Source: Sediminibacterium sp.
Lineage (GTDB): Bacteria; Bacteroidota; Bacteroidia; Chitinophagales; Chitinophagaceae
Direction: 5' to 3'
Length of the DNA stretch: 33,030 nucleotides
NCBI GenBank assembly: GCA_030726065.1
Contig: JANREK010000035.1
Span: 127,342-160,371, forward strand
Shown: in pieces, positions 24,374-30,953 of the stretch
Layout of the letters: every line of letters starts with the position of its first letter
How positions within the stretch are numbered: position 1 is the stretch's first letter
The notes under the pieces: generated by a model
What the model saw: only the letters and a program-made list of their open reading frames with translations
Database searches by the model: none
Told to the model about the DNA's origin: nothing
Translations under genes and position numbers: made by a program

Positions 24374-25252
24374 ATGTCAAGTTATTCCATCAAGGATTTA
24401 GAACAGGTTACGGGTATTAAAGCCCATACGATTCGTATTTGGGAGCAGCGGTATAATTTTTTACAACCATCTCGTACCGAAACCAATATACGTTCCTATA
24501 GTTCCGAAGAATTGAAGACCATCTTGAACGTTTCCTTATTAAATAAATATGGGTTTAAAATTTCCCATATTGATAAGATGTCGCCCGATCAAATAGAGGA
24601 AAAAATTCTTTCCTTGAACCAAATTGATGCGATTACGGAAAGGGTAGTGAATGTATTAATTAAGGAAATGGTTTCCTTGAACATGCATGCTTTTGAAAAA
24701 CAATTAGATTTATATTCTGGACAGAAAGGTGTTGACAAGACGATTACAGAAATTATATTTCCATTTTTAGAGAGAGTTGGTATTTTATGGATTACCAATC
24801 ATATAAATCCAGCACAGGAGCATTTGGCAACCAATCTATTAAGGCAAAAAATAATTTTAGGAATTGAAAGACTGCCTGCAGTTTCAGAGCATAATAAGAG
24901 CGTTATTTTATTTATGCCTGAAGGAGAATATCATGAAATTGGCTTGTTGTTTGTATACTTCTTATTAAAACAAGAAGGTATCTATGTTAATTATCTAGGA
25001 GCGAATGTTCCAATGAAAGACCTTGTTTATTTAACAGCCGTCAAGAAGCCTAACTATGTATTTTGCCATTTAACATCCCCGTCAAAAGTGTTTAAATTAG
25101 ATCGTTTTATAACACAGATTGGTCAAGTTAGCAATACAACCCCGGTTATGCTATCAGGATTGTTCATGAAGGATTATAAAGGAAAATTGTCTGGGAATAT
25201 AGCAGTCAAGAAAAGCCTAGCTGAAGTGATTCAACTAATTCAAACCATTTAA
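24374..25252 (+). CDS. carH: CarH/LitR-type B12-dependent photoreceptor, MerR family repressor
   Basis: A 292-residue regulator with three parts. An N-terminal MerR winged helix (about 3-70; YSIKDLEQVTGIKAHTIRIW) binds DNA. A helical bundle (about 80-165) carries W139 followed by E149-H150, the Wx9EH motif that caps adenosylcobalamin. A Rossmann B12-binding domain (about 175-292) carries E185-x-H187-x-x-G190, with H187 the expected lower ligand of cobalt. In CarH proteins, AdoCbl in the dark drives tetramer formation and repression, and light breaks the Co-C bond and releases DNA. Every B12 motif is intact, so a light-sensing role is expected. It lies directly upstream of the carotenoid operon, its usual target, with 202 bp between. 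Light response itself is inferred. Confidence 0.88.
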   Translation: MSSYSIKDLEQVTGIKAHTIRIWEQRYNFLQPSRTETNIRSYSSEELKTILNVSLLNKYGFKISHIDKMSPDQIEEKILSLNQIDAITERVVNVLIKEMVSLNMHAFEKQLDLYSGQKGVDKTITEIIFPFLERVGILWITNHINPAQEHLATNLLRQKIILGIERLPAVSEHNKSVILFMPEGEYHEIGLLFVYFLLKQEGIYVNYLGANVPMKDLVYLTAVKKPNYVFCHLTSPSKVFKLDRFITQIGQVSNTTPVMLSGLFMKDYKGKLSGNIAVKKSLAEVIQLIQTI

Positions 25253-25360
25253 TTCTATTCTTTTAGGACTCATTTTCCCAATTAATTTTATATAGTTATG
25301 TATATCATTTATATATATATTATGTAAAAAAATATACTATATATATTAATCTCTTTTTTC

Positions 25361-25397
25361 ATTTTGTTTAATATTATTTAAAAAAATTAAACAAAAT
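25361..25397. promoter_or_regulatory. Inverted repeat 1 upstream of the carotenoid operon
   Basis: ATTTTGTTTAAT (25361-25372) and ATTAAACAAAAT (25386-25397) are a perfect 12-bp inverted repeat with a 13-base spacer. It sits just upstream of the putative -7 element and is a likely CarH-type operator. The surrounding gap (25253-25454) is very AT-rich and has no coding frame. Confidence 0.6.
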
Positions 25398-25411
25398 AGT
25401 TACTAAAGTCA

Positions 25412-25419
25412 TATTTTTG
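25412..25419 (+). promoter_or_regulatory. -7 element TATTTTTG of the sigma/crt operon
   Basis: TATTTTTG is a perfect TAnnTTTG match, 35 bases before the sigma factor ATG. Its last bases overlap the left arm of inverted repeat 2, so a bound repressor would cover the promoter. No TTG at the usual -33 distance is present, which suggests a weak or activator-dependent promoter. Confidence 0.5.
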
Positions 25420-25448
25420 TTTAACTTTATACATTAAATGTTAAACAT
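25417..25448. promoter_or_regulatory. Inverted repeat 2 upstream of the carotenoid operon
   Basis: TGTTTAAC (25418-25425) and GTTAAACA (25440-25447) are a perfect inverted repeat with a 14-base spacer, sharing the TTGTTTAA core with repeat 1. The centres of the two repeats are about 53.5 bp apart, close to five helical turns, which would place both on one face of the DNA. Confidence 0.6.
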
Positions 25449-25454
25449 AATAAT

Positions 25455-25955
25455 ATGTCAACCGCAGAATTTACACTCTTACTAACTGAAAATGCTGATT
25501 TTTTAAAGCCTTTTGCAATTAATTTGACGAAGGACCATGAATCTGCAAAGGATTTATTTCAAGATACTTTGTTTAGGGCTTTGTCCAATAAGGACAAGTA
25601 TAATGTAGGTACGAATATTAAGGCATGGTTGTATACAATCATGCGTAATATTTTCATCAATGATTATCGTCGTAAGGCAAAGCAAGCCACAGTTTTGGAT
25701 AATAGTCCGAATGATTTTTTGATTGATCAAACCAGGGTGAAGGTATTAAATGACGGAGTTACTAATTTAAATCTAAAAGAGGTAAATAAAATGATTTATG
25801 ATCTACCAGATTTGTTTAGAACCCCATTTATTTTGTATTTTGAAGGCTATAAATACAATGAAATATCAGATGCGTTAAATGAACCGCTAGGTACAATTAA
25901 AAGTCGTATTCACTTTGCGCGTAAGATATTGAAACAAAAAATAGAGCGATATTAA
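25455..25955 (+). CDS. ECF-family RNA polymerase sigma factor
   Basis: A 166-residue sigma factor with regions 2 and 4 only. Region 2 (about 8-75) includes ESAKDLFQDTLFRAL and the -10-recognition helix WLYTIMRNIFINDYRR. Region 4 (about 110-163) is a helix-turn-helix with YKYNEISDALNEPLGTIKSR. It opens the carotenoid operon, with a three-base gap to crtI. No anti-sigma gene is next to it, so its activity is probably set by transcription from the promoter controlled by the CarH-like repressor. It may amplify carotenoid expression or control a wider light or oxidative-stress regulon; the target promoters are not known. Confidence 0.9.
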   Translation: MSTAEFTLLLTENADFLKPFAINLTKDHESAKDLFQDTLFRALSNKDKYNVGTNIKAWLYTIMRNIFINDYRRKAKQATVLDNSPNDFLIDQTRVKVLNDGVTNLNLKEVNKMIYDLPDLFRTPFILYFEGYKYNEISDALNEPLGTIKSRIHFARKILKQKIERY

Positions 25956-25958
25956 TCA

Positions 25959-27464
25959 ATGACAACGAAATCCAACAAAGCATTAGTGATCGGTGCCGGT
26001 TTTGCAGGCTTATCTGCTGCTTGTTTTTTAGCAAAAAAAGGTTGGGACGTAACTATCGTTGAAAAAAATGAAATGGCTGGTGGGCGTGCACGAAAATTTG
26101 AAGCGGAAGGATTTACATTTGATATGGGCCCCAGTTGGTATTGGATGCCAGATGTATTTGAAAAATATTTTGGTTCTTTTGGAAAAAAAGTTTCCGATTT
26201 TTATGAATTACAAAGATTAGATCCTTCCTATCGTGTTTATTTTGAAAAAGCAACTTGGGATTTGCCTGCGAACTATGAGGCATTAAAAAACTTATTTGAA
26301 TCCATAGAGCCGGGTTCGGGTAATGCCTTAGATTTATTTTTAGCAGAAGCAAAATACAAATATGAAGTGGGTGTAGGTAAATTAGTTTATCAGCCAAGTT
26401 TATCCATTACTGAGTTTATTGATTATGAATTAATCAAAGGGGTTTTTAAGTTGGATGTTTTTCAGTCTATGAAAACGCATATTGCTCGTTACTTTAAGCA
26501 TCCTTATATTCAATTTTTAATGGAATTTCCTGTCTTGTTTTTAGGGGCCTTACCTGAAAATACGCCAGCATTATATAGCTTAATGAACTATGCAGATATC
26601 AAGGGTGGTACTTGGTATCCTAAACATGGCATGTATAGTATTGTAGAAGCGATGGTTAAAGTTGCAAAATCATTGGGAGTCCAATTTAAACTAGGAGAGG
26701 AAGTAATGCAAATTGTGGTAGAAAACGGTATTGCAAAACAGGTTATTTCAAAAGTAAATGAAACAGGAATTCAGGAAAATTATTCCTTTGATGTATTAAT
26801 AGGTGCTGGTGATTATCATCACATTGAGACCAAGTTATTAGAAAAAAAATACCAAAGTTATTCCGCAAAATATTGGGACAGTCGGGTTTTAGCGCCAAGT
26901 TCTTTATTGTATTATATAGGGTTAAATAAGAAATTGAAGGATGTTACCCATCATTCATTATTTTTTGATTCTGATTTTTCAGTGCATGGCAGTGAAATTT
27001 ATAGTAATCCAATGTGGCCATCCAATCCGCTATTTTATGCCAGTGTTCCTTCTGTAACTGACCCTTCCGTGGCTCCAGCTGGATGTGAAAATTTATTTTT
27101 ACTCATTCCAATAGCAGCAGGGTTGGAAGGGGATACAGCAGATGTTCGCGAAAAATATTTCAATTTGATTATTGAGCGATTGGAAAAAAAATGGGGGCAA
27201 ACAATCACCGATGCCATTGTTTACAAGCGATCTTACGCTGTAGCTGATTTTAAGAATGACTACCACTCATTTAAAGGAAATGCATATGGATTAGCAAATA
27301 CATTACTTCAAACCGCATTTTTAAAGCCAAGTTGTAAAAGTAAAAAAATAAATAATTTATATTACACTGGTCAACTTACGGTCCCAGGGCCTGGCGTGCC
27401 GCCAAGTTTAATTAGTGGGGAAGTAGTGGCGAACTTAATATGCAAACAATACAATAAACTATAA
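25959..27464 (+). CDS. crtI: Phytoene desaturase
   Basis: A 501-residue FAD-dependent desaturase that converts phytoene to lycopene. The N-terminal dinucleotide fold is VIGAGFAGLSAACFLAKKG (10-28), followed by the FAD contact GGRARKFEAEGFTFDMGPSW. The C-terminal carotenoid-oxidoreductase motif is YYTGQLTVPGPGVPPSLISG. It is three bases after the sigma factor gene and five before crtB, so the genes are co-translated. The operon order crtI-crtB-idi-crtZ-crtY supports the phytoene-to-lycopene role over related desaturases such as CrtD or CrtN. Confidence 0.93.
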   Translation: MTTKSNKALVIGAGFAGLSAACFLAKKGWDVTIVEKNEMAGGRARKFEAEGFTFDMGPSWYWMPDVFEKYFGSFGKKVSDFYELQRLDPSYRVYFEKATWDLPANYEALKNLFESIEPGSGNALDLFLAEAKYKYEVGVGKLVYQPSLSITEFIDYELIKGVFKLDVFQSMKTHIARYFKHPYIQFLMEFPVLFLGALPENTPALYSLMNYADIKGGTWYPKHGMYSIVEAMVKVAKSLGVQFKLGEEVMQIVVENGIAKQVISKVNETGIQENYSFDVLIGAGDYHHIETKLLEKKYQSYSAKYWDSRVLAPSSLLYYIGLNKKLKDVTHHSLFFDSDFSVHGSEIYSNPMWPSNPLFYASVPSVTDPSVAPAGCENLFLLIPIAAGLEGDTADVREKYFNLIIERLEKKWGQTITDAIVYKRSYAVADFKNDYHSFKGNAYGLANTLLQTAFLKPSCKSKKINNLYYTGQLTVPGPGVPPSLISGEVVANLICKQYNKL

Positions 27465-27469
27465 CAATT

Positions 27470-28312
27470 ATGTCAACTTTAAAATTGTATGATGAGGCTA
27501 CTGCCTACAGTAGTAAGTTTACAACCTTAATGTATAGTTCAAGCTTCTCTTCTGCGATAAAGTTATTGCATAAGGATTTGAGACAACCTATATTCGACAT
27601 ATATGGCTTTGTACGTTTTGCAGATGAAATTGTTGATACTTTTCATGATTATGATAAAGTTGCGCTATTGCAACAATTTAAATTGGATACTTATCAGGCA
27701 TTAGCACAAGGGATCAGTATGAATCCCATTTTGCATAGGTTTCAATTAACTTTTAATAAATATAAAATTGATCCTGCGTTATTAGATGCATTTTTATTTA
27801 GTATGGAAATGGATTTATCTAAACAGCAGTATGATGATCAAACCTACAATACCTATATCTATGGTAGTGCTGAAGTGGTTGGTTTGATGTGTTTGTATAT
27901 ATTTTGCGAGGGTAATCAAGCGCAATTTGAAGAATTAAAGCCGTCTGCACAAAGTTTGGGAGCTGCATTTCAAAAAGTTAATTTTTTAAGGGATATCAAG
28001 GCAGATTTTGAAGGTTTGGATAGAATGTATTTCCCTAATTGTGATTTTTCTAATTTTTCGCAAGCCGATAAAGATAAAATTGAGGAGGATATTCAAAATG
28101 ATTTTTCAAAGGCACTAGCAGGTATTAAGCACTTACCATTAAAGGCGCGTTTTGGGGTATATGTCGCCTTTAAATATTATTACTCTTTATTTAAAAAAAT
28201 AAAAAAAGTACACCCGCATTCAATTTTAAAAACAAGAATTAGGATTCCTGATTATGGAAAAATTTTCATTCTAGCTAAGGCAAGTATTCGTAGTCAATTA
28301 AATTTATTTTAA
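27470..28312 (+). CDS. crtB: Phytoene synthase
   Basis: A 280-residue head-to-head prenyl synthase joining two GGPP molecules to phytoene. Both aspartate-rich motifs are present: DEIVD (52-56) and DIKAD (175-179), the second within NFLRDIKADFEGLDRMYFP, which is typical of trans-isoprenyl diphosphate synthases. Length is normal. The family also includes squalene and dehydrosqualene synthases, but the neighbouring crtI and crtY make phytoene the expected product. The GGPP supplier crtE is not in this window. Confidence 0.93.
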   Translation: MSTLKLYDEATAYSSKFTTLMYSSSFSSAIKLLHKDLRQPIFDIYGFVRFADEIVDTFHDYDKVALLQQFKLDTYQALAQGISMNPILHRFQLTFNKYKIDPALLDAFLFSMEMDLSKQQYDDQTYNTYIYGSAEVVGLMCLYIFCEGNQAQFEELKPSAQSLGAAFQKVNFLRDIKADFEGLDRMYFPNCDFSNFSQADKDKIEEDIQNDFSKALAGIKHLPLKARFGVYVAFKYYYSLFKKIKKVHPHSILKTRIRIPDYGKIFILAKASIRSQLNLF

Positions 28313-28322
28313 AATTCAATAA

Positions 28323-28850
28323 GTGGAGCAAGTTATATTAGTAGATGTGAATGATTGTGAAATTGGTGTCATGGAAAAAATGGAAGCACATAAGCTAGCC
28401 GTTTTACATAGAGCGTTTAGTGTTTTTCTATTTAATCCAAATGGTAGAATGTTATTACAACAAAGGGCTTTAACCAAATACCACAGTGCTGGCTTATGGA
28501 CCAACACTTGTTGCAGCCATCCACGACCAGGGGAGACACTGGAAAATGCGGTTACAAGAAGGTTGACGGAGGAAATGGGCATTACTGCAAAGGTTTATAA
28601 GGCATTCGATTTTATATATCAGACGGAATTGCCTGATAATTTAAACGAACACGAATTTGATCATGTTTTTATAGGAAATTATGATGCCGAAGTGCGTCCT
28701 AATCATCTAGAAGTTGCTAATTTTGTATATCAAAGTATAGAAGAGATTGAAGCTAATTTACAATCACACCCCGAAAAGTACACCGTATGGTTCAAAATTG
28801 CTTTTCCAAAAGTGGTCGCATGGTATCAGTCTAATTCTTCATTAAGTTAA
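28323..28850 (+). CDS. idi: Isopentenyl-diphosphate delta-isomerase, type I
   Basis: A 175-residue Nudix-fold isomerase that interconverts IPP and DMAPP, balancing precursors for GGPP. The catalytic cysteine is C64 in WTNTCCSHP, and the metal/catalytic glutamates are in LNEHEFDHVF (E109, E111). RAFSVFLFNPNGRMLLQQRA starts the Nudix core. GTG at 28323 is chosen because it gives the family start MEQVILVDVND; the first in-frame ATG would remove it. It lies 10 bp after crtB. Placing idi inside the crt operon suggests precursor supply is raised together with pigment synthesis. Confidence 0.93.
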   Translation: MEQVILVDVNDCEIGVMEKMEAHKLAVLHRAFSVFLFNPNGRMLLQQRALTKYHSAGLWTNTCCSHPRPGETLENAVTRRLTEEMGITAKVYKAFDFIYQTELPDNLNEHEFDHVFIGNYDAEVRPNHLEVANFVYQSIEEIEANLQSHPEKYTVWFKIAFPKVVAWYQSNSSLS

Positions 28851-28861
28851 AATATTTTTTT

Positions 28862-29332
28862 ATGACTTTTTTATTTGTAACGTTATTGACATTTTTAGTA
28901 ATGGAAGGAATTACATGGTTGACGCATAAGTATGTTATGCATGGATTTTTATGGGTATTACATGAGGATCATCACCAACCTACAGGCCATATCTTTGAAA
29001 AAAATGACGCATTTTTTTTAATTTTTGCTATTCCAAGCATGCTTTGTATATTTTTCGGCACATTGAAGAATATGCCATGGTTAGCGGGTTTAGGAACTGG
29101 GGTAGCGATGTATGGGTTTGCTTATTTTATAGTACATGAGGTAATCATTCACCAACGTATCAAATGGTTTACGCGTTCCAATATTCGTTATATCAAAGTT
29201 TTACGTTGGGCACATAAAATGCATCATAAGCATTTAGGTAAACACGAAAGTGAAAGCTTTGGTATGTTGTTCGTTTCAAAAAAATATTGGGATAAGGTTA
29301 AACGCGACGAAGCAATACAAAATAATGGGTAA
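28862..29332 (+). CDS. crtZ: Beta-carotene 3-hydroxylase
   Basis: A 156-residue integral-membrane di-iron hydroxylase. The histidine clusters of the family are complete: H22xxxxH27, HEDHH (34-38), HEVIIH (92-97) and HKMHH (118-122). Three to four membrane segments surround them. It adds the 3 and 3' hydroxyls to beta-carotene, giving zeaxanthin. It lies 11 bp after idi and six before crtY. A ketolase (crtW) would have different motifs and is not seen, so zeaxanthin is the predicted end product of this locus unless further enzymes lie elsewhere. Confidence 0.9.
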   Translation: MTFLFVTLLTFLVMEGITWLTHKYVMHGFLWVLHEDHHQPTGHIFEKNDAFFLIFAIPSMLCIFFGTLKNMPWLAGLGTGVAMYGFAYFIVHEVIIHQRIKWFTRSNIRYIKVLRWAHKMHHKHLGKHESESFGMLFVSKKYWDKVKRDEAIQNNG

Positions 29333-29338
29333 TTATTT

Positions 29339-30568
29339 ATGAGTCATGCAAATGCAACCCCTCATGTAGCGCCACTCTATGATTATATTATAGCAGGTGC
29401 CGGAGGTGCTGGTTTATCTTTATTGCATTACCTACTAGATTCTCCTATTCTGTCAAATAAGCAAATTTTAGTAATTGATCAATCATTGAATAAAACCAAT
29501 GATCGTACCTGGTGTTTTTGGGAAATTGGTGATCATGAATTTGAGTCCTTGGTGCAGCATCGTTGGGATGCCATTTCGATCCATGCGGAATCCTTTTCAA
29601 AAGAATTGCCCACATCCCCTTTTTCATACAAAATGATACAAGGGATTGATTTTTATAATTATGTAATGACTGCTGCCAAATTAAAGCCAAATGTTCATTG
29701 GGTGGAAGCAGCAATTACAAACATTACGGAAGCTAATGCTGACCAACCACAAAAGGAAGTGTTACTGGAGTGGGACGGTGGATCTGCCAAAGCGAAGTTG
29801 GCATTTACAAGCATACTTCCTTTTCAAATGAATAATTTAGCAAGTGCCAGTAAATATGATTCAAGAAATCAGTCATCTACTCATTTACCTTTTTTATGGC
29901 AACATTTCAAAGGAAGAACTATCGCTTTTGATAAACCTGTCTTTGATCAAAAAGTGGCGAGGTTGATGGATTTTAATGTACCGCAACATGGGGCCACCGC
30001 ATTTATGTATTTATTGCCTATCAACGAAATGCAGGCCTTAGTAGAATATACCTTGTTCTCTGATCAAATTTTAGAAATCTCCGAGTATGATAAAGTATTA
30101 AATGAATATTTATCGAAGCATTATCCTGATTTTACTTATACAATTCAGCATGAGGAGATAGGTGCTATTCCGATGACCCAACAAACATTTTCAAATTTTA
30201 AAGCGCCTATATATCCTATTGGTGCTTTAGGCTTAGCTATTAAAGCAAGTACTGGTTATGCTTTTAAGTTTATTCAGCAACAGTGTAAAAGTATTGTTGC
30301 GCAATTAGAACAAGGTGCAGCAATAAATACGAATGTTCATAATACGAGACATCGTTTTTATGATGCTGCTTTATTACATGTTTTATTTTATCATAAAATG
30401 GAAGGGGCGGAAATATTTAAACGAATATTTGCTAAAAACAATGCGGCTACTGTTTTTAAGTTCCTCTCCAATACGTCTACCTTATGGGAGGATATTCAAA
30501 TAATGCGCTCCCTACCCACCCGTATATTTTTACCTGCAGCGATTGCTGTATTGTGGCGGCGGGGATAG
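29339..30568 (+). CDS. crtY: Lycopene beta-cyclase
   Basis: A 409-residue flavin-fold cyclase that closes both ends of lycopene to beta-ionone rings. The dinucleotide motif is YDYIIAGAGGAGLSLLHYLL (14-33), and TNDRTWCFWE, typical of bacterial CrtY, follows. AFMYLLPINEMQALVEYTLF and GAIPMT fit the middle of the family. It is the last gene of the operon, which then gives way to the tRNA-Arg gene. The functional order makes beta-carotene the substrate for the crtZ product; cyclisation and hydroxylation genes are adjacent in reversed reaction order. Confidence 0.92.
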   Translation: MSHANATPHVAPLYDYIIAGAGGAGLSLLHYLLDSPILSNKQILVIDQSLNKTNDRTWCFWEIGDHEFESLVQHRWDAISIHAESFSKELPTSPFSYKMIQGIDFYNYVMTAAKLKPNVHWVEAAITNITEANADQPQKEVLLEWDGGSAKAKLAFTSILPFQMNNLASASKYDSRNQSSTHLPFLWQHFKGRTIAFDKPVFDQKVARLMDFNVPQHGATAFMYLLPINEMQALVEYTLFSDQILEISEYDKVLNEYLSKHYPDFTYTIQHEEIGAIPMTQQTFSNFKAPIYPIGALGLAIKASTGYAFKFIQQQCKSIVAQLEQGAAINTNVHNTRHRFYDAALLHVLFYHKMEGAEIFKRIFAKNNAATVFKFLSNTSTLWEDIQIMRSLPTRIFLPAAIAVLWRRG

Positions 30569-30596
30569 GGTTATACCTTTTTCGTTTATATTTTAC

Positions 30597-30604
30597 TAAT
30601 TTTG
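30597..30604 (+). promoter_or_regulatory. -7 element TAATTTTG of the tRNA-Arg gene
   Basis: TAATTTTG matches TAnnTTTG and ends six bases before the first base of the tRNA, so transcription would begin at or just before the mature 5' end. Confidence 0.55.
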
Positions 30605-30610
30605 CGCTAT

Positions 30611-30682
30611 GGCCTTGTAGTATAACGGATAGTACATGAGTTTCCGAAACTCCAAATCCAAGTTCGATCCTTGGCGAGGCCA
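30611..30682 (+). tRNA. tRNA-Arg (anticodon CCG)
   Basis: A 72-nt cloverleaf. The acceptor stem GGCCTTG pairs with CGAGGCC, including one G-T pair. The D arm is GTAT with AGTAC. The anticodon loop TTCCGAA gives CCG, and its stem TGAGT/ACTCC has one mismatched outer pair. The T arm is CCAAG-TTCGATC-CTTGG. The discriminator base is A. CCA is not encoded (CAA follows), so it must be added after transcription. It reads arginine CGG codons. Confidence 0.9.
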
Positions 30683-30683
30683 C

Positions 30684-30715
30684 AAATCCTTTCAACTTCG
30701 TTGAAAGGATTTTTT
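30684..30715 (+). terminator. Intrinsic terminator after tRNA-Arg
   Basis: AAATCCTTTCAAC (30684-30696) and GTTGAAAGGATTT (30700-30712) form a perfect 13-bp stem with a TTC loop, followed by further T residues, immediately after the tRNA. Confidence 0.85.
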
Positions 30716-30723
30716 ATTAAAGA

Positions 30724-30748
30724 GTAAATCAAGCTTGCTTGAATTTAC
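30724..30748. repeat. Short hairpin downstream of the tRNA terminator
   Basis: GTAAAT-CAAGC, a TT loop, then GCTTG-A-ATTTAC form an 11-bp stem with one bulged A. There is no T-run, so it is not a clear terminator. It lies between the tRNA terminator and the first 53-bp repeat. Confidence 0.5.
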
Positions 30749-30756
30749 GAAGAAAT

Positions 30757-30809
30757 AAAAATCCCAACAGTACCGAGTATCGGGGCTGTTGAAAAGGTTT
30801 GAGTAAGTC
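30757..30809. repeat. 53-bp direct repeat, copy 1
   Basis: Begins AAAAATCCCAACAG and ends GAGTAAGTC. It contains the hairpin CAACAG-ta-CCGA-gta-TCGG-gg-CTGTTG. Read on the minus strand the hairpin is followed by GGGATTTTT, a terminator-like layout. Copy 2 lies 109 bp further on with three mismatches. Confidence 0.75.
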
Positions 30810-30865
30810 CAGTACGGGAACTAGACAGCCGAACGAAGTGAGTGCTGGCAGTCTTGGCGAAAGAA

Positions 30866-30918
30866 AAAAATCCCAACAGTACCGAGCATCGGGGCTGCTG
30901 AAAAGGTTTGGGTAAGTC
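30866..30918. repeat. 53-bp direct repeat, copy 2
   Basis: Differs from copy 1 at only three of 53 positions (T to C, T to C, A to G). One change puts a mismatch into the outer stem (CAACAG with CTGCTG). The 56-bp segment between the copies is GC-richer than its surroundings and contains CAGC and GCTG arms around GAACGAAGTGAGT. No protein frame crosses the whole 385-bp gap between crtY and the next gene. Confidence 0.75.
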
Positions 30919-30953
30919 TAGATTTTAATTTATTTTGTTTTAAATTAGTAGTT

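Noticed and set aside
26113..26397. Minus-strand 94-codon frame inside crtI
   Set aside because: It lies wholly within a well-supported gene and its product shows no recognisable domain.
30477..30695. Minus-strand open frame of 72 codons over the tRNA-Arg
   Set aside because: It runs antisense through a well-formed tRNA and its terminator and into crtY; the SPRIELGFG-like start is the usual artefact of reading a tRNA in reverse.
30757..30918. CRISPR array
   Set aside because: Only two repeats, too long, with an internal hairpin and one 56-bp spacer; no cas genes in the window.
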